DNA from: Flavimobilis soli
Lineage (GTDB): Bacteria > Actinomycetota > Actinomycetes > Actinomycetales > Cellulomonadaceae
NCBI RefSeq assembly: GCF_002564025.1
Contig: NZ_PDJH01000001.1
Coordinates: 1,798,001 to 1,862,000, forward strand
Reading direction: 5' to 3'
DNA: 64,000 nucleotides
The translations under genes were made by a program, and so were the position numbers. Shown in pieces: positions 18,252-27,878 of the stretch (its first letter is position 1; each line of letters begins with the position of its first letter). The notes beneath the pieces are model-generated. The model worked only from the letters and a program-made list of their open reading frames with translations, made no database searches and had not been told where the DNA came from.

Positions 18252-19259
18252 ATGAGCACCACCCTCGCCCGCACCGCGGGCCCGCCCGACGCCGCCGCGA
18301 CCCCCGCGCGGCGGCGTCCGGGTGCGCTCGGCCTCACGGTCGCGGTCGCACTCACGGCGATTCTCCTCGTCGCCTCTCTGCTCACCGGGGCCTACGACGT
18401 CGTCGGAGCCGACGACGGCGCATGGATGTTCGCCTTGACCCGCGTCCCGCGCACCGCCGCGCTCGTGCTCGCCGGTGCGGCCATGGCGGTCTCCGGGCTC
18501 GTCATGCAGATGCTCACGCAGAACCGCTTCGTCGAACCGACCACCACCGGGACGACCGAGTGGGCAGGCCTCGGGCTGCTCGCCGTGACCATCGTGGCGC
18601 CCACCGCGACCATCGCGACCCGCATGGGCGTCGCCATCGTCACGTCCTTCGTCGGGACGATGATCTTCTTCCTGATCCTGCGCAGGCTCACGCTCACCAG
18701 CTCGCTCGTCGTGCCGATCGTCGGCATCATGCTCGGCGCCGTCGTCGGAGCCGTCTCGAGCTACCTGGCGCTCGCGACCGACACCCTGCAGAACCTCTCC
18801 GTGTGGTTCGCCGGATCGTTCACCTCGGTGTTCCGAGGCCAGTACGAGCCGCTGTGGATCGTCGCGGGCGTCGTCGCCGTGATCGTCGTGGTCGCCGACA
18901 GGTTCACCGTCGCCGGCCTCGGCAAGGACGTCGCGACCAACGTCGGCGTCTCCTACGAGCGGGTCGTGCTCCTCGGGGCAGCGCTCGTCGCTGTGGCCAC
19001 GGGAGTCGTCACGGTCGTCGTCGGCAACCTGCCGTTCGTCGGGCTCGTCGTGCCCAACGTCGTCGCGCTCCTGCGCGGCGACGACCTGCGCTCCAACCTG
19101 CCGTGGGTCTGCGTCCTCGGCGTCGGGCTCGTCACCGCGTGCGACCTCGTCGGCCGGATCGTCATCGCGCCGTTCGAGGTGCCCGTCTCCCTCGTCCTCG
19201 GCATCGTCGGCGCCGTCGTCTTCATCGCCATGATCCTGCGGGGGAGGCGCCGTGGCTGA
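18252..19259 (+). CDS. Siderophore ABC transporter permease 1 (FecCD family)
   Basis: A 335-aa inner-membrane permease with about nine hydrophobic segments. It has the FecCD LTRVPRTAALVLAGAAMAVS segment and the GNLPFVGLVVPNVVALLRG coupling region that contacts the ATPase. It pairs with the next gene as a heterodimer, like YclN/YclO. The ATG at 18252 is preferred over an upstream in-frame start because a GGGAGA site precedes it. It overlaps the next gene by 8 bp. Confidence 0.92.
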   Translation: MSTTLARTAGPPDAAATPARRRPGALGLTVAVALTAILLVASLLTGAYDVVGADDGAWMFALTRVPRTAALVLAGAAMAVSGLVMQMLTQNRFVEPTTTGTTEWAGLGLLAVTIVAPTATIATRMGVAIVTSFVGTMIFFLILRRLTLTSSLVVPIVGIMLGAVVGAVSSYLALATDTLQNLSVWFAGSFTSVFRGQYEPLWIVAGVVAVIVVVADRFTVAGLGKDVATNVGVSYERVVLLGAALVAVATGVVTVVVGNLPFVGLVVPNVVALLRGDDLRSNLPWVCVLGVGLVTACDLVGRIVIAPFEVPVSLVLGIVGAVVFIAMILRGRRRG

Positions 19260-20346
19260 CCTCGTCACGCGCCCCGAGAACGCACGCGGCAGCGACCGGA
19301 CCGTCCTGTCCGCACCCGCGGTCGAGCCGCCCGGCGACGCCGCACCGCGCAGCGCAGGAGCGTTCGCGACCCCGCGCGCCGCACGCCGCTACGCCGCGCT
19401 CGTCACCGGGCTCGTCGTCGTCGCCGTCGCACTCACCGTCGGGTACCTGCTCCTCGACAACCCAGGCCGCCCCGGCACCACCGGACACGCGCTCGTCACC
19501 CAGCGGCGAGCAGCGAGCATCGCCGTCATCGCCGTCGTCGCCCTCTGCCAGGGCCTCGCCACCGTCGCGTTCCACACCGTCACGGGCAACCGCATCGTCA
19601 CGCCGGCGATCCTCGGCGTCGAGGCGCTCTACGTCACCGTGCAGACCGGAGCCGTGTACCTCCTCGGCATCACCGGCGTCGTCGCCCTCCAGGGTGTGCC
19701 GCAGCTTCTTCTCCAGATCGCGGTCATGGTCGCGCTCGCGGTCGGCCTGTTCAGCTGGCTCCTCTCCGGACGCCTCGCGAACCTGCACGTCATGCTGCTC
19801 GTCGGGGTCGTCATCGGCACCGGGCTGCGCTCCGTCTCCAGCTTCATGCAGCGCCTCCTCACCCCGTCCGAGTTCGACGTGCTCACCGCCCGCATGTTCG
19901 GGTCCGTCGCCAACGCCGACGCGTCCTACCTGCCCGTCGTCGTCCCGCTCGCCCTCACGGCGGGTGCTCTCCTCCTCGCGCGCGCCCGCCGCCTCGACGT
20001 CCTCGCGCTCGGGCCTGCCGTCGCGACCGCGCTCGGCGTCGAGCAGAAGCGCGAGAGCCGCATCGTCCTGACGCTCGTCGCGGTCCTCGTCGCCGTCTCG
20101 ACCGCGCTCGTCGGTCCCATGACGTTCCTCGGCTTCCTCGCGGCAACCCTCGCCTACCAGGCCGTCGGGACGTTCAGCCACCGACACGTCATGCCCGTCG
20201 CCGCCCTCACCGCCTTCGTCACGCTCACCGGCGCCTACGTCGTGCTCAAGCACGTGTTCGCCGCCCAGGGCGCGGTCTCGATCATCGTCGAGCTCGTCGG
20301 CGGCACCGTCTTCCTCGTCGTCCTGCTGCGAAAGGGCCGCCTGTGA
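19252..20346 (+). CDS. Siderophore ABC transporter permease 2 (FecCD family)
   Basis: A 364-aa permease, YclO-like, with a 40-residue polar N-terminal extension before the first membrane helix. It shows FecCD features (NRIVTPAILGVEALYV, LSGRLANLHVMLLVGV, TFLGFLAATLAYQ). The start is a GTG at 19252 inside the end of permease 1. Its stop overlaps the GTG of the ATPase gene, so the operon is translationally coupled. Confidence 0.92.
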   Translation: MADLVTRPENARGSDRTVLSAPAVEPPGDAAPRSAGAFATPRAARRYAALVTGLVVVAVALTVGYLLLDNPGRPGTTGHALVTQRRAASIAVIAVVALCQGLATVAFHTVTGNRIVTPAILGVEALYVTVQTGAVYLLGITGVVALQGVPQLLLQIAVMVALAVGLFSWLLSGRLANLHVMLLVGVVIGTGLRSVSSFMQRLLTPSEFDVLTARMFGSVANADASYLPVVVPLALTAGALLLARARRLDVLALGPAVATALGVEQKRESRIVLTLVAVLVAVSTALVGPMTFLGFLAATLAYQAVGTFSHRHVMPVAALTAFVTLTGAYVVLKHVFAAQGAVSIIVELVGGTVFLVVLLRKGRL

Positions 20347-21098
20347 TCACCCTCGACAACGTCCGCAAGGACTACGCGACAGACGTCCGCATCGGACCCC
20401 TCGACGTCACGATCCCCGAGGGGGGCGTCACCGCACTCATCGGTCCCAACGGCGCCGGCAAATCGACGCTCCTGACCATGGTCGGCCGGCTCCTCGGCCT
20501 CGACGCCGGGACCGTCACGATCGCAGGGCACGACGTGACGCGCACGCCGTCGAAGAAGCTCGCGCGCGTCGTCTCCGTCCTGCGGCAGGAGAACCACTTC
20601 GTCACGCGGCTCACCGTCCGTCAGCTCGTCGGCCTGGGGAGGTTCCCGCACTCGTCAGGCCGGCTCACCACCGAGGACGAGCAGGTGATCAGCGACGCGA
20701 TCGACTTCCTCGACCTCCGCGACCTCGAGCGGCGTCACCTCGACGAGCTGTCCGGCGGCCAGCGGCAACGCGCCTACGTGGCGATGGTCCTCGCTCAGGA
20801 GACGCCGTACGTCCTCCTCGACGAGCCGCTCAACAACCTCGACATGCGGCACGCCGTGGCGATGATGACCCACCTGCGTCGCGCTGCCGACACGCTCGGC
20901 AGGACGATCGTCGTCGTCCTGCACGACGTGAACTTCGCCGCCCGGTACTCCGACCACATGCTCGCGCTCAAGGACGGTGTCGTCGTCGAACAAGGACCGC
21001 CGGCTGAGATCATGCGCGACGACGTGCTCACGCGGATCTTCGAGACGCCGGTCGCCGTGGTCGACGGACCGCACGGCCCTGTCGCCTGCTACTGCTGA
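20343..21098 (+). CDS. Siderophore ABC transporter ATP-binding protein
   Basis: A 251-aa ATPase of the FepC/YclP type: Walker A GPNGAGKST (about 35-43), Q-loop at LRQENHF, signature LSGGQRQRA, Walker B VLLDEPLNNLD, and the switch His in VVLHDVNFAARYSDH. The start is a GTG at 20343 overlapping the permease stop (GTGA). It powers uptake of a ferric siderophore through the two preceding permeases. No terminator is apparent in the 124 bp to the next gene. Confidence 0.94.
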   Translation: MITLDNVRKDYATDVRIGPLDVTIPEGGVTALIGPNGAGKSTLLTMVGRLLGLDAGTVTIAGHDVTRTPSKKLARVVSVLRQENHFVTRLTVRQLVGLGRFPHSSGRLTTEDEQVISDAIDFLDLRDLERRHLDELSGGQRQRAYVAMVLAQETPYVLLDEPLNNLDMRHAVAMMTHLRRAADTLGRTIVVVLHDVNFAARYSDHMLALKDGVVVEQGPPAEIMRDDVLTRIFETPVAVVDGPHGPVACYC

Positions 21099-21222
21099 AG
21101 TCGCCCGACGCCGGTATCCCGCCGCGCGCCGTGACCCCGGCGCGCTCAGGAACCCCCACCTGCTCGACGCTCGTGTCCGAAACCCGCCAGACGCCGTCGT
21201 GCTGACGTGGTGGACTGAGGCC

Positions 21223-22857
21223 ATGAGCATCACCCAGGCGCCCCGCACGCCAGGCCGCACGAGCCTCGAGGACCCGCACTTCCTCGAGCGCTACCGCGCG
21301 ATCGACGCCCGTGACGTGCGCTTCGACGGGCAGTTCTTCACCGCCGTTACGTCGACCGGCATCTACTGCCGCCCGTCCTGCCCCGCCCGGACGCCGCGAC
21401 CCGAGAACGTCCGCTTCTACCTCACGTCCGCCGCAGCTCAGGAGGCAGGCTTCCGCGCGTGCAAGCGCTGCCTGCCCGAGGCCACGCCCGGGACCCCCGA
21501 GTGGGACCTGCGCCGCGACCTCGCCGCACGAGCGATGCGGCTCGTGGCCGACGGCGTCGTCGACCGCGACGGCGTCGACGGCCTCGCCGCCCGCCTCGGC
21601 TACACGCCGCGGCACGTGCAGCGCGTCCTCGTCTCCGAGCTCGGCGCGGGGCCGCTGCCCCTCGCCCGCGCCCGGCGGGCGCAGTCCGCGCGGGCACTCC
21701 TCGTCGGCACGGACCTCCCGCTCACGCAGGTCGCCTTCGCCGCCGGCTTCGGTTCTGTGCGGCAGTTCAACGACACCGTCCGCGCGGTGTTCGACGTCAG
21801 CCCCACCGAGCTGCGCGCCCGCGCGCGCCGCCCGGTCACGCCCCACGCCCCGGGGAGCGTGGACCCCCACGTGCGCCTCGACGTCGAGCTGCCCGTCCGC
21901 GAACCGTTCGACGCCGTCGGCACCTTCCGCTTCCTCGCGGCGCGTGCGGTCGCGGGCGTCGAGACGGCGGACGTCGCCGACGACGACGCCCTCACCTACG
22001 CACGCACCCTCACCCTCCCGCACGGCCCCGGCGCGGTCGAGGTCCGCGCCGTGCGCGGACCGGCCGGCTGGCGCCTGGCCGCACGTCTCGAGCTGACCGC
22101 GCTCGCGGACGTCGCCCCCGCCGTCGCGCGCGTGCGCCGCATGCTCGACCTCGACGCCGACCCGGTCGCCGTCGACACCGCGCTCGGCGCAGACCTCGAC
22201 CTCGCCCCGCTCGTCGCGGCGACTCCCGGGATCCGCGTGCCCGGCGCCGTCGACCCGCACGAGCTCGTGGTCCGCGCGATCGTCGGCCAGCAGATCTCCG
22301 TAGCCGCCGCACGCACCCACCTCAGCCGGCTCGCCGCCGCCGTCGGCACCCCGTACGCGTCGAGCATCGACGGCCTCACGACGCTCTTCCCGACCGCCGC
22401 ACAGATCGTCGCGAGCGTCCCCGAGCCCGTCCCGGGCGAGACACTCGACCCCGACCGCCCGTTGCGCCTGCCCGCCGACGCCGTCCGCGCCGTCCTCGCG
22501 ACCGCCCGCGCACTCGTGGAGGGCGAGCTCGCCGTCCACGTCGGCGCCGACGCCGAGACTCTGCACGCCGACCTGCTCACGCGGCCGCGCATCGGCGACT
22601 GGACGGCGTCGTACATCGTCATGCGCGTCCTCGGCGACCCCGACGTGTGGCTCCCGCGGGACGTCGCGCTCGTCGCCGGGGCACGCGCCGTCGGCTTCCT
22701 CGACGGCGGCGTCAGCGTCGCCGCCGCGCACCGTGCGCTCGTCGAGCGCAGCGAACAGTGGGCGCCGTGGCGCTCGTACGCCGTCGTGCACCTCTGGCGC
22801 GCTGCCACGCAGCACGCCGCGACCACGAGCTCCGCAACCCGGAAGGACCCGTCATGA
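21223..22857 (+). CDS. Ada N-terminal / AraC / AlkA fusion, alkylation repair
   Basis: A 544-aa three-part protein. Residues about 20-85 form the Ada zinc domain with the four Cys pattern (YCRPSC...ACKRC) in which one Cys accepts methyl from phosphotriesters. An AraC-type HTH (about 95-200) follows. The C-terminal half is an AlkA 3-methyladenine DNA glycosylase with the helix-hairpin-helix region and catalytic Asp in LPRDVAL. It would sense alkylation and excise damaged bases. The methylguanine transferase part of Ada is missing, but the overlapping next gene (ogt) supplies it. Confidence 0.92.
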   Translation: MSITQAPRTPGRTSLEDPHFLERYRAIDARDVRFDGQFFTAVTSTGIYCRPSCPARTPRPENVRFYLTSAAAQEAGFRACKRCLPEATPGTPEWDLRRDLAARAMRLVADGVVDRDGVDGLAARLGYTPRHVQRVLVSELGAGPLPLARARRAQSARALLVGTDLPLTQVAFAAGFGSVRQFNDTVRAVFDVSPTELRARARRPVTPHAPGSVDPHVRLDVELPVREPFDAVGTFRFLAARAVAGVETADVADDDALTYARTLTLPHGPGAVEVRAVRGPAGWRLAARLELTALADVAPAVARVRRMLDLDADPVAVDTALGADLDLAPLVAATPGIRVPGAVDPHELVVRAIVGQQISVAAARTHLSRLAAAVGTPYASSIDGLTTLFPTAAQIVASVPEPVPGETLDPDRPLRLPADAVRAVLATARALVEGELAVHVGADAETLHADLLTRPRIGDWTASYIVMRVLGDPDVWLPRDVALVAGARAVGFLDGGVSVAAAHRALVERSEQWAPWRSYAVVHLWRAATQHAATTSSATRKDPS

Positions 22858-23387
22858 CCGCCACCGTTGCGCCCGCCACCGCCACCACGCTCGCCACCCC
22901 CGACGGGCCGTTCACCGCGCTCGTGCGCGACGGCGCGGTCCTCGCCTCAGGTTGGACCGACGGGATCGCTGACCTCGTCGCGCTCGTCCACCCGACCCTG
23001 CGGCCGGCCGCCGTCGAGCCGGTCCCGACGACGGACGGCCGCGTCGCCGACGTCGTCGCGGCAGTCTCCGCCTACTACGAGGGCGACCTCGACGCGCCCG
23101 CACGCGTGCCCGTGCGACAGGCGTCCGGCGAGTTCCGGATGCACGCGTGGGACGCACTGCGCGCCGTCGCGCCGGGTGAGGCGATCACGTACACGCAGTA
23201 CGCCGCGCGCGCCGGACGCCCCCTCGCCGTCCGCGCCGCCGCCGGCGCCTGCGCGATGAACGCCGCCGCCCTGTTCGTGCCCTGCCACCGCATCGTGCGG
23301 ACCGACGGCAGCCTCGGCGGCTTCCGCTACGGCCTGCCGATCAAGCGGAGCCTGCTCGACCGGGAGGCGCGGGGTGCCGCGGGCTGA
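22854..23387 (+). CDS. ogt: Methylated-DNA--protein-cysteine methyltransferase
   Basis: A 177-aa suicide methyltransferase that takes the methyl from O6-methylguanine. The active-site motif PCHR with Cys144 and the following GGFRYGLPIKRSLLDREA are intact. The first 75 residues form the usual poorly conserved RNase H-like domain. It overlaps the Ada-AlkA gene by 4 bp (ATGA). The two genes together cover phosphotriester sensing, base excision and direct reversal. Confidence 0.95.
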   Translation: MTATVAPATATTLATPDGPFTALVRDGAVLASGWTDGIADLVALVHPTLRPAAVEPVPTTDGRVADVVAAVSAYYEGDLDAPARVPVRQASGEFRMHAWDALRAVAPGEAITYTQYAARAGRPLAVRAAAGACAMNAAALFVPCHRIVRTDGSLGGFRYGLPIKRSLLDREARGAAG

Positions 23388-23511
23388 TGCCCGCACCGCT
23401 CGACGCCTGCCGGGCACACCGACCGGACAAGGGATGGGGGACGCGGACGCAGACCGCGAGGGGCGGCGCGCGCTCGCGCGGTAGGGTCGAGCCGCACGAA
23501 GGAGGCCCGGA

Positions 23512-24525
23512 TTGGCACGCATCACGATCGCGGACATCGCGCGCCAGGCAGGCGTGTCGACGGGCGCCGTCTCGTACGCGCTCAACGATCGTCCCGGGGT
23601 CTCCGACGAGACCCGGGCGCGCATCGTCAAGATCGCTGCGGACCTCGGCTGGGCGCCGAGCTCGGCGGCGCGCTCCCTCTCGGGGGCCCGCTCCGAGACC
23701 GTCGGACTGGTCCTCGCCCGTGATCCGGCGACGCTCGGCTTCGAGTCGTTCTACATGCAGTTCATCGCTGGTATCGAGACGGTCCTGTCCGAGCGTGGCT
23801 ACGCGCTGCTGCTGCAGGTGGTGCCCGATCTCGAGACGGAGATGCACACGCTCCGGCACTGGCGGGCGGCGCGGCGTGTGGACGGCGTGGTGCTCGTGGA
23901 CCCTCGGATCAGCGACCCACGCATCGACCTGCTGGCAGGGCCAGACCAGCTCCCGGTCGTCGTCGTCGGAGACACGGCGCTCGCGGGTGGTCTCACGAAC
24001 GTGTGGACGGATGACGCTGGCGCGATCCGCGAGAGCGTCCGCTACCTCAGCGCGATGGGGCACCGCCGGATCGCGCGCGTCGCGGGTCTGCGGGATTTTG
24101 GGCACACGCACATCCGTGACGAGGCCTTCCGGGCGGAGGTCGAGGAGCTCGGGCTGGACGGGACGATCGCCCGGACGGACTACACGGCGGTGCAGGGGGC
24201 GACGGCGACGCGCAACCTGCTGACGGCGGGGGAGCGGCCAACCGCGATCGTCTACGACAACGACGTGATGGCGCTCGCGGGCCTCGGTGTGGCGCGCGAG
24301 CTGGCGCTCGAGGTACCGCGTGATCTCTCGGTCATCGCGTGGGACGACTCGCCGTTGTGCGAGGCGACGTACCCGCAGCTGTCGGCGTTGAGCCACGACG
24401 TCGTGCGGTACGGCGGTCATGTGGCGCGCCGTCTGTTCGAGCAGATGGACGGGGCGCCGCGAGGGAGCTTCCTGGACTCGACGCCGGCGCTCAGGCCTCG
24501 GGGCACGACCGGTCGCTGCGGCTAG
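23512..24525 (+). CDS. LacI family regulator of the mannan operon
   Basis: A 337-aa repressor with N-terminal HTH and hinge (TIADIARQAGVSTGAVSYAL, then APSSAARSLSG) and a sugar-binding domain. The start is a TTG at 23512, 6 nt after AAGGAGG. It lies 157 bp before a manno-oligosaccharide-type ABC system on the same strand, and dyads resembling LacI operators lie in that gap. It probably controls that operon in response to a manno-oligosaccharide or mannose; the effector is inferred from the neighbours. Confidence 0.9.
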   Translation: MARITIADIARQAGVSTGAVSYALNDRPGVSDETRARIVKIAADLGWAPSSAARSLSGARSETVGLVLARDPATLGFESFYMQFIAGIETVLSERGYALLLQVVPDLETEMHTLRHWRAARRVDGVVLVDPRISDPRIDLLAGPDQLPVVVVGDTALAGGLTNVWTDDAGAIRESVRYLSAMGHRRIARVAGLRDFGHTHIRDEAFRAEVEELGLDGTIARTDYTAVQGATATRNLLTAGERPTAIVYDNDVMALAGLGVARELALEVPRDLSVIAWDDSPLCEATYPQLSALSHDVVRYGGHVARRLFEQMDGAPRGSFLDSTPALRPRGTTGRCG

Positions 24526-24530
24526 CACGG

Positions 24531-24634
24531 TCGCTTAAGCGCTCGTGCGCGCCGCAGCGCCGAGATTCCATCGATACCACTTCGTTACCTGGCCCTGTTT
24601 ACTTACGCAAACTTAACCGCTTCACTAACGTGAA
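24531..24634 (+). promoter_or_regulatory. Dyads in the mannan operon leader, candidate LacI operators
   Basis: Three dyads: CGCTTAAGCG (about 24531-24540), GTTTACTTACGCAAAC (24597-24612, one mismatch) and TTCACTAACGTGAA (24621-24634). The last two are nearest the binding-protein start at 24683. Which one the regulator binds cannot be decided from one locus. Confidence 0.45.
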
Positions 24635-24682
24635 CGAGCCGGGATGGGCCGGCGCAGTCAACGACGACAGACGGGAAGCACC

Positions 24683-25996
24683 ATGGCAAAGACGCACACG
24701 GTGGCCGCGCTCGCGGCAGTCACCGCGCTCACCCTCAGCGCCTGCGGAGGAGGCGGCGACACCTCCGCGACCACCACCTCCGCCGGCGACCCCACCAAGA
24801 TCTCCGGGGAGATCACGGTCCTGACCAACCGGACCGACCTCGTCGACACCGTCCTCAAGGACTACGTCACCGACTTCAACGCGCTGTACCCGGACGTGTC
24901 CGTGAAGTTCGAGGCGCACACCGACTACGAGGGCGAGGTGTCGATCCGCCTCAACACCGAGGAGTACGGAGACGTGCTGCTCCTGCCGAACGAGGTCACC
25001 AAGGACAAGTTCCCGACCTACTTCGAGCCACTCGGCCAGGTCGACGACTACGTCGACACCTACCGCTTCGTGCGCAGCGAGGGGTCCCTCGACGGGACCC
25101 TCTACGGCATCGCGATCACGGGCAACGCGAGCGGCTACGTCGTCAACACGCGCGTCATGGAAGAGGCCGGCATCACCGCCCCGCCCAGGACCCCCGCCGA
25201 GTTCCTCGCGGCCCTCGACGCCGTCAAGACCAAGACAGGCGCCACGTACTACACCAACTACAAGGACGGCTGGCCGCTCTCGCAGTGGCAGGGCAACCAG
25301 GGCGTCGTCGCCGGACCGGACACGGTCGCCCTCCGCGACGCCGACGACGCGCCGTGGACCGAGGGCAAGGAGATGTACGCCCTCGACAGCCTGCTCTTCG
25401 ACATCGTCGCGAGCGGCCTCTCCGAGCCCGACCCGACCACCACCAACTGGGAAGAGTCCAAGGTCAAGCTCGCCACGGGGGAGATCTCCGCGATGGTCCT
25501 CGGGTCCTGGGCCGTCACCCAGATCCAGGACGCCGCCGAGGCCAACGGTGCCTCGGCCGACGACATCTCCTTCTGGCCCATGCCCTTCGAGACCGACGGC
25601 AAGCTCCGCTCAACCGTCTCGGGTGACTACAAGATCGGCATCAACAAGCACTCCAAGAACAAGGCGGCCGCCCGGGCCTGGCTCGACTGGTTCGTCGACA
25701 AGTCGGGCTACGCGTTCGACCAGGGCGGCGTCTCGCCGCGGCTCGACGGCGACACGCCGGACACGCTCAAGGCCTTCGAGGAGGTCGGCGCCGAGTGGGT
25801 CGACCTCAACCCCGGGACCCCGGGCCAGGAGTCGCTCGACTCCGACATCTACAACGAGGCAGAGATCGACCTCTGGGGCGACAGCTATCGCCGCAAGCTC
25901 GTCGACATCGCACGCGGTGCGGAGAAGGGCGACAAGGCGTCCTACTTTGCCGACCTCAACCAGCGTTGGGCTGACGCTCGCGCCGCGATCGGCTGA
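24683..25996 (+). CDS. ABC transporter sugar-binding lipoprotein
   Basis: A 437-aa extracellular solute-binding protein (family 1): signal peptide with lipobox LSAC (Cys21), Gly-rich linker, then the two-lobed fold beginning GEITVLTNRTDLVDTVLKDY. Aromatic residues in WPLSQWQGNQG and FWPMPFE could stack on sugars. The downstream mannosidase and mannanase indicate a manno-oligosaccharide ligand (inference). A perfect hairpin follows the gene and probably makes it the most abundant product of the operon. Confidence 0.92.
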   Translation: MAKTHTVAALAAVTALTLSACGGGGDTSATTTSAGDPTKISGEITVLTNRTDLVDTVLKDYVTDFNALYPDVSVKFEAHTDYEGEVSIRLNTEEYGDVLLLPNEVTKDKFPTYFEPLGQVDDYVDTYRFVRSEGSLDGTLYGIAITGNASGYVVNTRVMEEAGITAPPRTPAEFLAALDAVKTKTGATYYTNYKDGWPLSQWQGNQGVVAGPDTVALRDADDAPWTEGKEMYALDSLLFDIVASGLSEPDPTTTNWEESKVKLATGEISAMVLGSWAVTQIQDAAEANGASADDISFWPMPFETDGKLRSTVSGDYKIGINKHSKNKAAARAWLDWFVDKSGYAFDQGGVSPRLDGDTPDTLKAFEEVGAEWVDLNPGTPGQESLDSDIYNEAEIDLWGDSYRRKLVDIARGAEKGDKASYFADLNQRWADARAAIG

Positions 25997-26010
25997 CCGA
26001 GCCGCCCGAC

Positions 26011-26043
26011 GTGCGGGGCCCTGCCGCCAGCAGGGCCCCGCAC
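26011..26043 (+). terminator. Intra-operon hairpin after the binding-protein gene
   Basis: Perfect 14-bp GC-rich stem (26011-26024 with 26030-26043), 5-nt loop, between the binding-protein and first permease genes. Such a hairpin usually protects the upstream mRNA or partly terminates, giving excess binding protein. Confidence 0.65.
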
Positions 26044-26082
26044 GCACCCCCACCCGCACGCACCCCGGAGACGAGCGAACGT

Positions 26083-27003
26083 ATGGCCCTGCTGGCACTG
26101 AACACACGACGCGGAACGCGCTCAGGCGCTCCACGCACCCGCCGAGGATGGCGCGTCACGCCCTGGCTGTTCCTCCTCGTGCCGCTGGTTCTCCTGATCA
26201 CCTTCACGTACCTGCCGGTGGTGAACATGATCAGCTACAGCTTCACCTCGTGGGACGGCCTCGACCCCGAGATGAAGAACGTCGGATGGGACAACTACGT
26301 CCGCATCTTCACGCGGCCCGAGATCCTCCGCGTGTTCCTCGTGAGCACCTACTACCTCGCTGGTGCCATCCTCCAGCTCGTCCTCGCCCTGTACTTCGCG
26401 GTGATCCTCAGCTTCAGCACGCGGTTCAGGAACTTCTTCAAGGGAATCCTCTTCTTCCCCTACCTGGTCAACGGCGTCGCGATCGGCATCGCGTTCCTGT
26501 TCTTCTTCCGCCCAGACGGCACGCTCGACGTCCTGCTCGGGATCCTCGGGTTCACCGATACCCCGCTGTGGCTCGGCGATCGCGAGGTGGCGAACTACTC
26601 GCTCGCCGCGACGTCCGTGTGGCGCTACATGGGACTCAACTTCGTGCTCTTCCTCGGGGCGATCCAGTCCATCCCGGAGGAGATCTACGAAGCCGCAGAC
26701 CTCGACGGCGCCACCGGTTGGCACAAGGTGCGGCACATCATCGTCCCCGCCATCAGCCAGATCATCGGCCTGTCGCTGATCCTCGCGATCTCCGGCGCGC
26801 TCTCGGTGTTCGAGATCCCCTTCATCATGACCGGCGGCGCCAACGGCACCGAGACGTTCGTCATCAAGACGGTCGATACGGCCTTCAAGTTCAGGAAGTT
26901 CGGGCTCGGGTCCGCGATGGCCGTGGTGCTGCTGCTCTTCGTGGTGATCATCTCCGTCGTCCAGAAGAAGCTGTTCCCCGAGGAGAAGGGAGACCTGGTG
27001 TGA
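26083..27003 (+). CDS. ABC sugar transporter permease (MalF-like)
   Basis: A 306-aa permease with six membrane helices. The EAA loop is present (EEIYEAADLDGATGWHKVRH, about residues 203-222), contacting the ATPase. The ATG at 26083 follows a GGAG site; an earlier in-frame ATG lies in the intergenic hairpin and is not used here. No ATPase gene is found in the operon, so a shared MsiK-type ATPase encoded elsewhere probably energises it, as is usual in actinobacteria. Confidence 0.93.
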   Translation: MALLALNTRRGTRSGAPRTRRGWRVTPWLFLLVPLVLLITFTYLPVVNMISYSFTSWDGLDPEMKNVGWDNYVRIFTRPEILRVFLVSTYYLAGAILQLVLALYFAVILSFSTRFRNFFKGILFFPYLVNGVAIGIAFLFFFRPDGTLDVLLGILGFTDTPLWLGDREVANYSLAATSVWRYMGLNFVLFLGAIQSIPEEIYEAADLDGATGWHKVRHIIVPAISQIIGLSLILAISGALSVFEIPFIMTGGANGTETFVIKTVDTAFKFRKFGLGSAMAVVLLLFVVIISVVQKKLFPEEKGDLV

Positions 27004-27878
27004 GCACCGGGACCACCACCGCCGCTGCCCGCTGGAGCCGGAGCGTCGCGCCCGTCGCTGGACCGCTCGGCAAGACGCTCAAGTACCTCTCGCTCGCGGT
27101 CGCGAGCGCGGCTGCGATCATCCCGCTCGTGACGCTGCTCTTCGCGGCGCTCAAGACGAGCGAGGAGTTCGCCCGCACCGGACCGCTGGACATGCCGGAG
27201 AACTGGCTGAACCTCTCGAACTTCGCGACCGTGTTCGTCGAGGGAAAGATGCTCCAGGGCTTCCTCAACACGTCGATCATCCTGGTCGTCGCGCTCACCG
27301 GCACGATCATCATCGGGACGATGACCGCCTATGCGGTCGACCGGTTCAGCTTTCGCGGCAAGCGACTCGTCATGGGCCTGTTCCTCGCCGCAACCCTCGT
27401 GCCTGCCGTGACGACGCAGGTCGCGACGTTCAAGATCATCAACGCCCTGTCCCTGTTCAACACGCGGGGATCGGTGATCGTGCTGTTCCTCGGGACGGAC
27501 ATCGTCGCGATCTACATCTTCCTGCAGTTCATGAAGTCGATCCCGCGCTCTCTCGACGAGGCGGCGATGCTCGACGGCGCCAACCGGTTCGCCATCTATG
27601 CGCGGATCATCTTCCCGCTGCTGAGGCCCGCGATCGCCACGGTGATCATCATCAAGGGAATCGCGATCTACAACGAGTTCTACCTCCCGTTCCTCTACAT
27701 GCCGTCGCAAGATCTCGGCGTGATCTCGACGTCGCTCTTCCGTTTCAAGGGCCCCAACGGCTCCGACTGGGAGCTGATCGCGGCGTGCACCGTCCTCGTC
27801 ATCGTCCCCACCCTGATCGCGTTCCTCGCGCTGCAGCGACAGATCTACTCAGGCCTGACCTCCGGAGCCACCAAGTGA
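27000..27878 (+). CDS. ABC sugar transporter permease (MalG-like)
   Basis: A 292-aa permease with six helices and an EAA loop (RSLDEAAMLDGANRFAIYAR, about 180-199). It forms the channel with the MalF-like partner. The GTG start at 27000 overlaps the previous stop (GTGA) and its own stop overlaps the GTG of the mannosidase gene, so transport and hydrolysis are translationally coupled. Confidence 0.93.
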   Translation: MSTGTTTAAARWSRSVAPVAGPLGKTLKYLSLAVASAAAIIPLVTLLFAALKTSEEFARTGPLDMPENWLNLSNFATVFVEGKMLQGFLNTSIILVVALTGTIIIGTMTAYAVDRFSFRGKRLVMGLFLAATLVPAVTTQVATFKIINALSLFNTRGSVIVLFLGTDIVAIYIFLQFMKSIPRSLDEAAMLDGANRFAIYARIIFPLLRPAIATVIIIKGIAIYNEFYLPFLYMPSQDLGVISTSLFRFKGPNGSDWELIAACTVLVIVPTLIAFLALQRQIYSGLTSGATK

